Shown in pieces: positions 21,163 to 33,896 of a stretch of DNA of 64,000 nt. How positions within the stretch are numbered: the first letter of the stretch is position 1; each line of letters opens with the position of its first letter. Under the pieces are notes generated by a model, which was not told the origin of the DNA, made no database searches, and was given only the letters and a program-made list of their open reading frames with translations. Position numbers and translations under genes: made by a program. The DNA is from Hamiltosporidium tvaerminnensis (lineage: Eukaryota > Microsporidia > Dubosqiidae): assembly GCA_022605425.2 (NCBI GenBank), contig CM061255.1:124001-188000 (forward strand), read 5' to 3'.

Positions 21163-22978
21163 AGATGGTCTCTGATCTGAAAACTGCTCATCAAAATTAC
21201 TGCGTAATTTGAAGCAAATATCATATATGAGCAAATTAAAATGTCTCGTTTACTGTTCATAATTCTCTTTTCTTCTTAACACTTTTTATTCCGTGTGTTA
21301 TTTTTGTTTAAATGTGGTTTTAAAGCCTCCTTTTCATTTCTGTTTGGACAGCTTACAAGTTTTGGAATTGTGTTCAACTCACCTTCATTCCCATGTCTAA
21401 TATGAAAATTTAAAGGAAACGAAAAGCCTGAATAGAAAGCCTTGATTACTCGACATGGCATAATCTCGTCCAGTGTTAGAGCTGTGATTAAAAATGCAAT
21501 TTGCCTTGCAAACATAAGAAGCAAAAAAAATCTACAAAATACAGAAGCAGAAAGCAAAAAGAAATTATTTGATATTATCTTCATATTTAACACATCTTTA
21601 TACCGTTTTAATGCGGTTAAATGTGTAATTGAATGGATAGGGAATAACCAGTGAGAAGTTGAAGTTGAAAACATACAGGAACGACTAGAAATAAATAGGA
21701 TACATGTGTACGTATGTGATTCAAAGAGATTCATAACCTATTAAAGGGCATAAAAATATTGAAGTTTATGGTAAAAACGAGGCTCTGTGTCACAAAGAAA
21801 AATGGAGGCTATAAAACCGTGACACTAATATTGAAACAGCGAATTATTTTTCGCTTTGATTAATAAACTCGGTATATCGCTACCAAACAATAAACCCGAA
21901 AGCTTTCTGGTTCAATGCCCATTTTGCATTCAAAATCTTATATCCGTGAATAATACCAAATAAAACCTGTAAATATTATAAGTGATAAGCGAAATGGCTG
22001 CCTTTTCTTTCTTTTCTCTTATCATTTAAAATTTCTGGAAATGAAAATAAAGGAGCCTTTAGTTATACTAGGAATAATCAAGGGCTTGTATATCTGTTGA
22101 AAGCTTACTGTAAATGTATCTAATTACAAAAATTTAATTAGTTCATGAGCTTTCGCCAGAAGAATCAAAATAAAAAATGTGATTATTTTCGGTGTCATAC
22201 GGAGAGAAAAATATCATGGTTGCTCGCTCCTTAGAATATTCTGTAGTAAACCTTCAAGTTCAATTATTTTATGTATTAGGCGCCTTAAATACGTCAAGGA
22301 ATAATTATTTAGAGATTTTTAAGATTTGATTCAGGATTTAGATTCAGTTGTTTAATTCGTTTCTAATAAAAAAAATAAAATAAATTCATTCAGATGTTTG
22401 ATTAAGTGTTATTATCTACTTCTCTTTGGTTGGTTGCACACCTTTGACCACAATATAGCCTTGTGTTGAATCTGGCTCGATTTTTTATTTTTATCGGATT
22501 TTCATCTCTCTTTGTATCATCTAAGACATTTTTTTATAAATTTCGCCTTTGTTTATCTAAAAATTCTCATTAATTCCTGAATATATTAACAAATATGAAT
22601 TAAACATGCTAGTTGAGTCAAATGATTGGTATAAAGGATTCAGGTTTAAATATTTATGTTTATAATATTACACAAAGTATAATCTTAAATATTTTAATGT
22701 ATGAGAAATATATTTTTGTTAAATAGAGTATTTCAGTTATTTTTATTTGCTTTATTTTATCGAACTTTCCTTTTATATTTGATCAGTAAATAATTATGTA
22801 AAATTTATATCAAGTTTAACATTATATAGAAATATTTTTTAAAAATAAAATACAGTTTATTCACAAATTATCTCATTTTATAAAAATTTATTTTTTTCAT
22901 TCATTTAATCGAATCACATTGAATTAAAACATAAAATAATTTGGAGTAACATATTGAGCAAGAAATTTGGATTTTTCA
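21163..22978. other. No firm gene
   Basis: Overlapping open frames on both strands between 21276 and 21734 (152 codons minus, 70 codons plus) cannot both be real, and neither shows a recognisable protein. 21.7-22.3 kb is somewhat less AT-rich than average, which may mark an old insertion. Nothing else is supported. Confidence 0.35.
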
Positions 22979-24442
22979 TCAAGTACTTAAAAAAAGACCA
23001 GTTTGATGAAAAAAAATATTCAAAATGTTGTCAAATTCTTCATAAATTCCTAGATTCTTATCCTCATCAAAAGAAACGTAGCCACCTAAAACTTTTTTTA
23101 ATAAATCACACATGTTTTCTTTATTGTTTAACAAATATTCACATAATTTTTCTCTTAGTTTATCTGCTGCGATTGAATTTTTTTCTTCGCAGGTTTTTTC
23201 GGATTCGTTTTTCTCAAAATCAATGTAATTGTTTTCTAAAATCGTATTTATAGTCGAGAAAAATGTTTTAGGAATCAATTTAATGTATCGATCTAAAAAA
23301 ACCGTATATCGTTCGATTTATGAAGCAAGTAAACGTACCGATTTGGTTTTGAAATGTACATTGATATAAAAATTTGGTTCTCTTAATTTTACGCGATAGC
23401 TATTTAAACCTCTTCTGGGTTACAAAGAAATCTTTGGAATTCTTCATGATTTTGCAGATAAAAAGTCCAAAATTTAAAATAAAAATTCTTAAAAATATAT
23501 TTTATGGTCCTAAAAATATTCTTTGAATTATTATGTATCTCAATAAATTTTTTAGAAATAAAAGACAAAATTAGATTCTTTACTTCATCAACCTTTTTAT
23601 TCTCTTCTAAAAATTTAGAATTAAATGATGGAAAACACAGATCTACAAACTTGTGAAATATTTTCTCGACAAAATCTTCTGAAATATCTGATAACAAATT
23701 TATAATTTCATATTCCTTATCTGCTAAGTCTTTTACTTGTGAATTATATATCAAAAACATCATAAACTGTGGAATATCTACATTCTTACTTTTCAACTCA
23801 TTTTGAACTTCTATAATTTCAATCGATTCGTTTTCTTCAGTTTCTTAAATGAAGATTTCATTTTTATTTCCATAGTTTCATTCTTGATAATATGTCTAAT
23901 AAAATAAATATCCGTTTCAGAATTTGTAATCAATTTATCGATTTTTGTTGGTATATTCTCTGATAAAATTAAAAAAATATTTTTTTGTAAATCTGATGAT
24001 CCTTCACACAGGCAAGTTTCTTCTTCATATTTCATAATATATTCTTTAAGTTTTTCAATATTTAAAAACCTGGAAATATAAATATATTGCTTCTTATCAA
24101 CCTTTCAATTATTTTTTTACAGAACAGATTATTAAATTTATGTTTTTTTAAACTTACTGCCGAATTGTTTTCTTTATTACAAACTTTTAATTCTTCTCTA
24201 TCACAACTAAAAATAGGCACACAAAACGATGCATTTATTCCTTTAAAAACAAGTAAATTAATAGAAAATTTATGATCCAAATTTTCTAAAATAACTCTAT
24301 TTTCTTCCTTTACAGTCATCTCACTTATTTCCTTAACAAGTTGATCAATAGATTCTTCTCTTTCAAAATTAGATAACTTAATACACTTTAATATAAATAA
24401 AATATTAAACAGATATTTCATATACATTCTCTCGAAATTCAT
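22979..24442 (-). pseudogene. Disrupted secreted-protein gene
   Basis: The start is ATG at 24442. A second Met at residue 8 opens a clear signal peptide (MKYLFNILFILKCIKLS). The frame then breaks. A phase change occurs at a T5 run near 24,070. Another occurs near 23,850, where the continuing frame reads EENESIEIIEVQNEL. A third sits near 23,405 at the GAGGTTTAA end of the third piece. An in-frame TAA lies at 23318-23320, after which the frame continues to 22979. Each piece is Lys/Asn/Glu/Phe-rich and continues naturally into the next, so this was one protein of roughly 470-490 residues. No family is recognised, and no CCC signal is present. The breaks could be real decay or, for the homopolymer one, a sequencing error; four independent disruptions favour a pseudogene. 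Confidence 0.6.
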
Positions 24443-26879
24443 TTATATTTTTTTTAGAATTCAAACTATTAAATACTTTTATAATTAACATTTTTTGTAA
24501 ATTCATTTTGAATAAAATGTCACCTTTTTTCAGGATTTTCTTTAAAATAGAAAAATGAATTAAATTAAATTTCGATTTTTGGACAAAAAGTTAATTTTAA
24601 TAAATTAATATTCCATTATTTCAATCTAAAATTAAAGTTATAAAATAAAAAATTTCTATTTTTCTTATTTCTAATATATAAGTGAATTTATTCATTAAAT
24701 TTTTAATTTATTAAGTTAATAATTAAAAACTTAAGTGTAATTTTATTTTGATTACAATTTTATTTCAATTAATGAATTTTTATTTCTACAATTAGAAATA
24801 TGAACTTTATTATTATTTATTTTATTTTTTTTGCTTGGTTTAAACTTAAATAATAAATTTTTATTTTTCTACTTAAATTTTATCTTATTAGGTTATTTAT
24901 ACTTAGAAATCTCAATAAATTTTTCTTAATGACTCTATAATGAAGTAAAATTTAACAAATTTAATCAATAGAGAAATACTTGAATAAATAAAACAGATAA
25001 AAATAATATTTTGTTGGCATTCTTAAACTTTAAAATTTTATTTTTTATGAAAAAATTATTTTCTAATTCAATTAAATAAATTAAAATATTTTTTAAAGAT
25101 ATTTTTAGCCTTTTAATTAAATAAGATGGATAAGAGGCAACAATTATTTCTATAAAATAATATTTGATTTGATGAAACAACTATTCTAGAAAAATTCGAA
25201 GGCTTATATTACTTAGAAATCGGAGAAAACATTAGGGATGTTTTTGGAGAGAATTTGGTGGAACTTTGGTTACAAGAATAAAAAAGAGCTTATTTATAAA
25301 AATAGAAATATTTTCATATCTAATCGTATACAGTAGATTTGATCGTTAAAATTTATTAAAATGCAATATTTTTTTAGTTACTAAATGGAAGTATTTAAAT
25401 CAAAACTGTTGGATTCTCAAGTTCGATATGGCAATATATAAAGTAAACAGGAGATGAGGTAGACTTAAATAAATATTATAGAATGTTTCATTCATATGTT
25501 AAATCAGAAGAAACCTTAATGTGTGGAGTTATGAAGTGAATAAATTGTTGATATATTCTTGGGATGTATGAAGGATATACAAGATAATATCCATTGGAGG
25601 ATTAGTGATTTAAAGGCTAAGAATAATAATGTACTTGCACTGTAGCGATAAAATTAATTCTGGCTTGTAGTTAATATTAAAAAGGAAAAAAAAGTTGAAA
25701 AGCTCATTTATCTAAGCTGTGTAACAAAAAGAAATTATTAAAGATATAGCAAAGTATAAATAATTAGTCTTTCTGAGTTAACTAATTGATTTAATGAATA
25801 AAAGAAATATTAAACTTCATTTGAAGTTTTTTAAAATTCAATAGTAGAAATCTTTTTTGTTGTCAGAAATCTCTAAAATTTGGTATAATGTTTAGCGCCC
25901 GATCCAAGAGTATATATAAATGGGTTAGTTTGCGCTAAGACGTATTTAGTCTATAATTTATATATCTGTGTCAATTTATAAAAAAAAACTTTATAAAAAA
26001 TATCAGCACCACCATTTTCTCAGAATCATTGAAAATTTGTATAAGAATAGTAACCAGAAATATAAACCATGTTCAATTTTTTTAACGGACTTGGTTGCAT
26101 TGAATTCTACAAGAATGTTTATATAGCCCATGTTTACGTCAAGATATTGGGCAAGACTTGCTCCAAATCTTTGAAACGTAATAGCTTAACAAGTAATTTA
26201 TTTTTTTAATTACTATTGTCTTTTGATTAATTATTGAATATAATCTTAGAATTATTTCTATGCCATAACTTGGGACACATATGATACAGAATATAATAAA
26301 TGTGTTTACTCAGTCTTAATTTTGTATAAATCAAAGAAGTATATCAGTAGATCGTATAATAAAGATAATATAAAAAATATTTGATTGCAATGGATTCAAG
26401 TAAAGATTGAATATATTTTTAGTTGGAAAAAACGCATAAGGTACGAATTATGGCATATGTTCATATATTTCTTCATGCCCACCATGAAATAAAATACGAG
26501 GAATAAAATGTTGAAAAATATCAGTCACATAGTTTCTAAAGAATGAAAAATCTTAGACAAAATCAAATCTTAAATTATATGAAGCTAAAGAAATAATATA
26601 TGGCCCCATGAAATGATAGAATAAAGTCATTTACACCGATCAATGAATCTTCACTCAATATTAAATAAGTTTTTTACTTACATAAAAATTTATCTAATCG
26701 AATGATCTTATTAGTCTATTCTGTTTGAAAAATTATTAAAGAATCTTTTTACTAAGAAATAACTTGATGCTTTAAATTTCAAAATGACCTAAAAATAATA
26801 TTTCAAGCAAAAATATTATGTAAATTTGTATTTATTATTTCTCTAACGATTCGGTGCAATAGACCTATATATTTATTTT
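24443..26879. other. Very AT-rich, nothing recognised
   Basis: 24.5-25.2 kb is almost pure A/T with short simple repeats. No credible gene or RNA is seen up to the LINE fragment. Confidence 0.45.
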
Positions 26880-27480
26880 TGATAAAAGAAAAAATAAGAT
26901 AACACCCATCGAGGTGGGAATTACTTCCCAAGACTCTCTTCAAATAGTTGAAACGGAGAAACTTAGGAGTATGACCTATTAGAAAATGACACGGGCCTTA
27001 TTTATAAGTGTACTATTGGGGTAATCCTTTATGTGGTGACCTGAGACGGTATTGTGACAAAATACCATAAGACGTATCTTAAAAAATTACAAATACCCAA
27101 GAATGTAGAGGCATATATACAATCCATAGTACTCAGGAAGACGGTCGGAAAAAATTCCTTTGATCGAACTAAGAGAAATTGAGTCTGGGCAAAATGCTGA
27201 AGAGAGCAAGGAGTGAGCGTTATTAAGCGTTATTTTAGGAGTAGAGATGCATTAACAACCAAACCCCTCTTTAAAGCAAGTAAATAACGAGAAAGATGGT
27301 GTTAAAACGAAAATTACAAGAAATATTATACTCCTTATCTTGGATGACATAATCACAGCAGAGGAACCGACAATAAGTATGAACAAAGATTCGGATTTGA
27401 ATAACATAATGAATGGTTAAAATTGGGAAAACAATTATTTAAACGCGAGAAAGCTTGTTAACCTAGATTTGAATTAAATA
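26880..27480 (+). mobile_element. LINE 3' fragment, plus orientation, copy C
   Basis: Begins within the restriction-like endonuclease region: codons for IEVGITSQDSLQIVETEKLR are readable at 26,905-26,970. After a TGA that replaces a codon, DGIVTKYHKTYLKKLQIP and NVEAYIQSIVLRKTV follow at about 27,040-27,150. This matches the C-terminal end of the LINE copies at 27.5 and 48.1 kb. The 3' untranslated tail, with TTGTTAACCTAG, ends near 27,480. It is 5'-truncated and frameshifted, so inactive. Confidence 0.7.
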
Positions 27481-27524
27481 ATTATTTCTCTAAATAATTT
27501 TAATTTATATTTTTTTAATTGATA

Positions 27525-28465
27525 CCTCTAAATTTTATTTTATAAATTTTTGGGTTAAAATGTTTTTGTCACACCTTTAGACATTTTAGTCTACCTCTTT
27601 AACCGCCATGTATTCTTCTTTTTCTAAAAACGAGTCTTTATTTATGTTTATTATCGGTTCCTTTGGTGTGGTTCCTCCATCTGAAATATAGGGTGTATTG
27701 ATTCTTGTTTTAAAATGCTACATCATTTTCTTCCTTTTCGCTTGTTTTAAACGTCTTGTTGGTTACTCGTACATTAAGCTGTCTAATAACACTTATTGAC
27801 ACCTTTTCCTAACTTTCTTCTGCATTTAGTCACGACTCAAGTCATCTTCGTCAATCAAAGACACATGGTTCGACTGTTTTATTTGGAACAATTGATGCAT
27901 ATATACACTTCGTTCATGGTTTATTGTAAAGGTTTGATATATGACTTATGGTTATTTGTCAGAATACCGTTCCAGATCAGAATATAGGAATTATGTCAAC
28001 CTACATTTATAAATAAGACCCAACTCATTAGCTTATTGGTTATACTTCCTAGATTTTTTAGTTTTAACTATTCGAAGTAAATCTTAAAAAGTAATTCATA
28101 ATTCAATGAGTGTTATTTTATTTTTTCTCTTATCTAAAATAAATATGTCAGATCTATTATTCCGAATCTTGAAATCAGTTTTATCCTGGTATCAAGTCCT
28201 ATCGCCGCATGCTTGTTTTTTAGAATTACTTAAACCTAGTGGCTTCTAATTCGTTTTGAAGACTTAAACTTATATCTATTTACCAAAAGAAGGTGCAGAC
28301 ATCTAAACACTTCATTATGCCGTCTGGTTTAGCTATGACCGACTATTTTCTCACATCGAGTCGCTAAGTGATCTACAGTTTTACCAGATTTATTACAGTG
28401 TTGGCACATACCATCTGCATCTCGGAACACATTTCTATCCTGGATATAGCAGTGCTTTAGAATTA
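27525..28465 (-). mobile_element. LINE 3' fragment, minus orientation, copy B
   Basis: A LINE 3' end whose tail (ATAAATTTTTGGGTTAAAATG on the plus strand) starts at ~27,535. It is 5'-truncated near 28,465 at a CYIQDRNVF coding segment. The zinc finger is intact here as C-x2-C-x8-H-x4-C (MCQHC...VDHLATRC), about 28,355-28,430. An in-frame TAA follows at the GHS position. It lies tail to tail with copy C, about 45 bp apart. CCHC plus a downstream RPD/E-type nuclease is typical of LINEs with a restriction-like endonuclease (R2/R4/Dong-like); placement in R4/Dong is inference. Confidence 0.7.
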
Positions 28466-28524
28466 CTTTTTATTTGTAAATATTGAAAGATAAATAAAGA
28501 AATAAAAAAATTTAAATGATAAAT

Positions 28525-29001
28525 TTATTTTCTTTTATCCAAAAATTGTTCATTAAAATATTTTATAAAAAATATTAAAATAGAAAAATAGTTTATAACG
28601 GTAAAGCATTTTATAAACTCATGTGTTTCTAAATAAGAAAAAAGTTTTTTTTTTGAATTCTCATGTAATTCATAAAAACCAGAAAAATTTTCAATTTTTA
28701 AATTAAAAGAAATAAAAATAGCAATTAAAGAAAAGAGCATGCCGATCATTCTAAAAGATTGTTCTAAGCATATAGAAATAAAAAGTCCTACAATAGTTAA
28801 AGAGATAAAAGAAAATAAGGCAATACGATGATCTATTTTAAAATTTGAATCGATGATAATATCTGGTTCTTCATTTTTTATAATATTTTGTGCAGAACAT
28901 ATTTCTGTATATTTTGATAATAACGAATTATTTGGATCAATTTCCATAAAAAAAAATATTTTTTTATTTAAATATTTAAATATTTTTGTAAATTTGTACA
29001 T
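28525..29001 (-). CDS. Orphan multi-pass membrane protein
   Basis: 158 residues from ATG at 29001. A later Met at residue 19 (MEIDPNNSLLSKY) is an equally good start, because the first 18 residues are only basic and aromatic. Predicted membrane segments lie at about residues 60-77 (IALFSFISLTIVGLFISI), 82-100 (SFRMIGMLFSLIAIFISF) and 130-147 (CFTVINYFSILIFFIKYF), with a soluble loop before the last. No family is recognised. The gene starts only ~60 bp from the end of a LINE fragment. No CCC/GGG run precedes either Met. Probably a lineage-specific membrane protein. Confidence 0.5.
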   Translation of the reverse strand: MYKFTKIFKYLNKKIFFFMEIDPNNSLLSKYTEICSAQNIIKNEEPDIIIDSNFKIDHRIALFSFISLTIVGLFISICLEQSFRMIGMLFSLIAIFISFNLKIENFSGFYELHENSKKKLFSYLETHEFIKCFTVINYFSILIFFIKYFNEQFLDKRK

Positions 29002-29829
29002 AAAAAGAAATTATTGATTTTTAAACCGTAAACAGTTAATATCAAATCAGAAAAACATAAAAAGGTTAAATTAATATCAATCATAAGAAATTTTTGGATT
29101 GTATTGACATGAAATGTTTAAAAAAAGTAAAATTAAAAATATATAGATCAATACAAAGTTTTGACTTTTTCAATAGAAAATTTCTAGTACAACATACGTT
29201 ATTTAAATAATGTCTTGGCTTTTGTGAATCTTATGTTTGTTTAGAATAAAAAAAATATAAATTATAAAGGTAGAAAGATTAGATTCATAGATCAATTCTA
29301 TATTTTTTTGATATTAATATAATTAATTAATAAGGAAGAGATTTTCTCATGAACATAACAAAATAATATTTGTTTATTAAAAAAAAAAATAAATTAAAAA
29401 TTGTAAATTTCGTTACAACAATGAAAATATTTTTAAAGAGAACGGAAGGTCTAAATATTTTTTTAATTGCTAATTGGACCAATGTTTTGTTTTATATTTG
29501 ATAAGAAATAAAAGTGCTTTAACGAATTTTTTAAAGTACGGTTTTTAACTTTTTAATTTTTTGTGATGTTCTATCCTTAATATTTAATAAGTAATTTGAA
29601 AGAAGAAGAAATTCCTATTTTTGAAGAAACATATTATAAGAAGAAGTAGTTATATTGTTTTTTAAAATATCGATACAAACATTTATTTCTATAATGTGTT
29701 GCAACCAAATTTTACGGTAAGAAATGGTTTAAAAAGGTAATATGAATTAATAAAAAGGTTATTATTAAGGGGGAAAAATTAAATCGATTGCCAACACAAA
29801 CCAGAAATAAAATTTAAAAATATTTTTTA
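29002..29829. other. AT-rich, nothing recognised
   Basis: No gene or repeat is seen. Confidence 0.45.
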
Positions 29830-30520
29830 AAGGTGGCGGATGTTTTATGTTTTCATGACATAAATGCATTTATAGATTAAACATAGATAACTGCATTCTT
29901 CATATATTTTTTTGTTGCCTCCCTGAGATACTTACATCCCTAGTTTTTTATTTAAAAAAATATGTAGGACTCATTAAGTTGGAAGATATTTCCGCCGAAT
30001 TGGTCAATATTTGTTACCCGGATTTTGTCTCGGATCGGCACCATGAGCTTCTTTACTAAGGCTCGAGCAACTATACTTCTTCTATACTCTCCGAACCAAA
30101 CAAAAATCTAGCTAGAATATATCTTGGAAATTTAGATGTGATCAATATGACTTTGAAATGCCATACCAACATGTATAACCTGCTACTTAGTTTTCTCGTC
30201 TTTGAGGGAATCTTTTTCGTACCTTTAAATTCTTAAGTCTCTGAACATAATAAGAAAGGCTAGGTTTTCTAACTTTTTATGGTACCTATCTATGGGCTAA
30301 ATCGTGTTTCAAAGTTAATTACAAAAAAACTACAGAATTCTTTTGGAAAATGTTTAACGGATTTTTAGAAAATCACTTTGTTTACGAATCTCTTAGAAAC
30401 CACAGAAAATATAGTGTGGTATAAATCCTACAAAAAAATATGCAAATGATTTTTATGTCGATTTCGCCCAATCTTTGCCGAAAATATGGTTATTTATTTG
30501 GTTATCCTCCCTCGGCCCGA
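29830..30520 (-). mobile_element. ~700-bp interspersed element, decayed inverted copy
   Basis: Near full length. The 3' end (GTGGCGGATGTTTTATG on the plus strand) is at ~29,834. CTAGCTAGAATATATCTTGG is at ~30,108, and ATACCAACATGTATAACCTGCTACTTAG at ~30,162. ATTACAAAAAAACTAC is at ~30,320, and the 5' end GGTTATCCTCCCTCGG is at ~30,500. The order is identical to the young copies, with heavy point divergence. Confidence 0.75.
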
Positions 30521-32446
30521 AAAAAATGAAAAATAGATATTTTATTAAAAATTTATCGAGGCAATTTATTTCATCTATATAACTCAATACACATAATTAT
30601 AAAAAAAACTTATCAAATAAGTTAAAAAATAATTGTATAATTTATTTAATGTTGAAATTTAAATTAATTAATAAAAATATGAATTCTTTAAGTCATATGT
30701 ATTTAAGAAAATGTACTTTGAGCAATACTACAGTGTCTATGGATTAAATATATATCATAATTTCTATAGTATTTCATTTTTGCGAAAATGTGAAGTTACT
30801 TCATAACCTATGCACAATATACTTTCTGAAAAAGTATAAAAAAAATCAGCAGCATTGAGAAAAATAATGTAATTATAAATGTAATTTGAAAAATTTGATC
30901 AACTAAAATCTGATTTGATAATTAAATTGCTATATTTATGTCTAGATTGAAGTTTTGGTTCAAAAAAACAGAATAATTTATATTTCTTTGATCGAATCTG
31001 ATGTGATATTTATAATAGAAAATCAATCCACAAAAAATTAAATGCATTTTCTTAGAAGCATTAATTATCTCTATTATAAAATAATATTAATTCATATAAG
31101 CGAAAAATCTATGATAGTTTATTGAACCGAGAAATAAACGAATTTTGATTTAAACCGTGATAATTTTAAGGCACATTATGTGCTGAAAGAAAATTACTTC
31201 AATTTTTCAAAATGAAATAAATATTATGAAAATAATTATAGTATCAATACAATAAACAATAATGAAAGAATTTCAAGATTTTAATTGAAAGAATAACTAA
31301 ATAGGTAAAATAGATACAATTATGAATATGATATAGCCATTTCACAAATCATTTATAAAATCGAATGTCTCTCGGAGAAGACTACTACTCGCCTCAAAAT
31401 GTTTAATTGGTTCGAAAAAGTAAGAAACTTATCACGGTGTTTCGATTACGAATATAAATTTTATTTGCTCATAAATCCTAAACAACGAAAAATATTATTT
31501 AGCACTAGAAAGAAAACATCTGGAAACGTTTGAGTGGTGCTAGAAATTTTTGCTTTAAACTACTGCTTAACATTCTTCTAGGTTTTAGTATTTCATTTGA
31601 ATAGCATCATTAAAGCTATTTTTATTTTTTATTTTTGCAATTTTAATTTAAAAATAGTATTCAAGGCAATATTTTGTTAGAATTTATTGATAAGCTTTTT
31701 TTGCATACATTTACAATTGTAAAATAAACTTGAAATTTTTTGCCTTTTTTGTCCGCAATTTATTTATATTCCCAATAATGATTTCATAAAACAATTATTG
31801 CAAGGATAGCTGCATCGAATTCTATACTCGATTAAATTAAAATATTTTCAATAAAAAGCACTAAGAATTTATGAAATATATAAACTAACTAATACATTAT
31901 ATAGTTAAGATGAACAATTTTTCCAGGCAAATAGAGTATTTCTTATCAAAAATTTCAACCGGGGAAGAAGACAAGATGAACTAAAAATAGGTATTTAACT
32001 GAACAGAAGTAAATGTAAAATGCAAAATTATAGCTCTAGAAAATATAGGGTGAATAAAACAGAATAAGTGAAATATGAAGGATATGAAGAGTCTAAATTT
32101 TCATTAGGGAACTTCTAAGAATGAAAATAATTTTTATATAGAAAAATATAGAGCAACGAGCGTGGCGAAGGTATAAAATTGTACTTAATAAGAACAAGAA
32201 AATATAGCTTATCGCGAAGTTTAAGATTATCAATCTTTTTGATTTTTTTATTAGTGTGAAATAAACTTTGTATCCAATAGCTTAACGGCTAAGTATAACG
32301 TAAGCTTAAAAATTAGAAGTAAATTAAATTGAGGGTAAAAGTCTTTATTGATTAAAGTAAACTTTTTTGCCCTTAATATAGTCTTCTCTTGTAAAGCATT
32401 CGTCTGTTTTTGCTTCGAAATAATCCATAAAATAAAACGAAAGATT
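30521..32446. other. AT-rich, nothing recognised
   Basis: No gene, RNA or array is seen in almost 2 kb. Confidence 0.45.
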
Positions 32447-33896
32447 TCATTTCAATTTGGTTGAAAAAATACCCGGTTCTATGTTTTTTGAAGATAATTT
32501 ATTTGTCAAATGTTTCGATATGAGTTCTTTTGAAATATTTGTCCAGTCATTATCTTGCACTCTATACATGTAGAATAAAATATATGTTTCGGATTTTATA
32601 TGACTCTTAAAAAATAATAGAAATCTTTTTATTTCATAACAGAATTTCTCTGCTGTTGTATTAATTAATCTTCATAAAAACGTTATTCGTCAGTGTTTTT
32701 CTTTTTGCATTATCAGAAGGAAGATCTGTGTTTATTATTTCAATAAAATTATTTTTTCCAACAACATCAAGGAGTTTTTTGCCAAAGATAAACATCAAAT
32801 TTTCGATTCTCAAGTCAAAAGATAAGTAAATTGCCCCTTTACCGCATTGTTTGAAGCTATCTTTTAAAAATCGGTTATTTGTTGGAGAAATCTTATCTGG
32901 AAATATATAATTCGGATTGTTGTTTACGACATCGATTCCATGATATTCAGCTGTATCACAAATAACGTATAAACTTTTTTTGTTAAAATCTCCTTTAAAA
33001 TTTGTGCTAAAATAATTTTCAGACATTCAAAAGAGAAGAGCAGCAAACATCATTTTGAAGTGTTCTTATTTTTACATACAGATGGTTGGTTGTAATAAGC
33101 CGTTAAAGAACATTTGTATTTCGAACAAATATCTTCTACAGATCGGATAAAAGTATTATGTTGAACTATTTCCCTTAAAAATGTCAAATTTTTCTTAGAA
33201 TCGCAAATAGACAATGTAGATGCACTGGGAGCTAACAATTCAAAAGATCCTTTGAATATTTAAAATGACTGTTCCACCAAAAATTTATAAAAATTTGGAT
33301 CATTAGAACTGGATCGAATATCTTTTAGTACTTCGCTCGTAAAATCTGTAACTCTAAAATAGTTTCTCCACTCTCCTATTGCCTTTAACCGATTTGTTGC
33401 ATCTGAACCCATAAAATATTGTTTATCAGCCCAAATACCTTTATATTTTTGTTGTTCTGAACTTTCTATAAATTTTGAACTCTCCGTAATATTTTGAAGT
33501 CGATAATAAAATTCAGCTATAAATTCCAAGTATATATTTTGATACACTATAATTTAGTAAAATTATGATTTTCTGTGTTTTGAAAACTTTTTACCGCTTT
33601 TTGAATGGCCACATTTAAGCTTTTATCAACCATAGATTCAATTTTCGTCAAAGAAATTCAAAAAACTTTTTTACTAACGGAATAGAAATTGAAATGTTAT
33701 CAATAACGTTTTGAAGATTGTTAGTAACAAAAATATGAGTATCACCAGCAGAATTTATATTTTGCTTTTCCGTAATGTTATCTTTTTTAGGTTGAGGGAA
33801 ATCTCGCATTGAAGTACTTGTAGAAGGCCGTTGATTTTGCCAAAACCATCCCGAACACAGAGCGTGAAGAATGAATATCAGGATGGAACTATATAT
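32447..33896 (-). pseudogene. Disrupted secreted-protein gene with lost start codon
   Basis: Reading from 33896, a signal-peptide-like segment (SSILIFILHALCSGWFW) leads into a Gln/Ser/Thr-rich stretch. The codon where ATG is expected is ATA (33894-33896), placed directly after CCC (33897-33899), which is the start context used by intact genes here. Disruptions follow: a TGA at 33648-33650, a phase change and a TAG at 33548-33550, then pieces 33260-33547, 33050-33238 and 32661-33026 in changing phase. A last readable piece (AEKFCYEIKRFLLFFKSH) ends at TGA 32447-32449. The pieces keep protein-like composition, including a WADKQYFMG segment. It was once a secreted protein of about 470-480 residues. 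No family is recognised; it is not visibly related to the 22979-24442 pseudogene. Confidence 0.6.

Noticed and set aside
21276-21734. 152-codon minus and 70-codon plus open frames
   Set aside because: They overlap on opposite strands, lack recognisable features and have no start signal. The openness is probably due to local composition.
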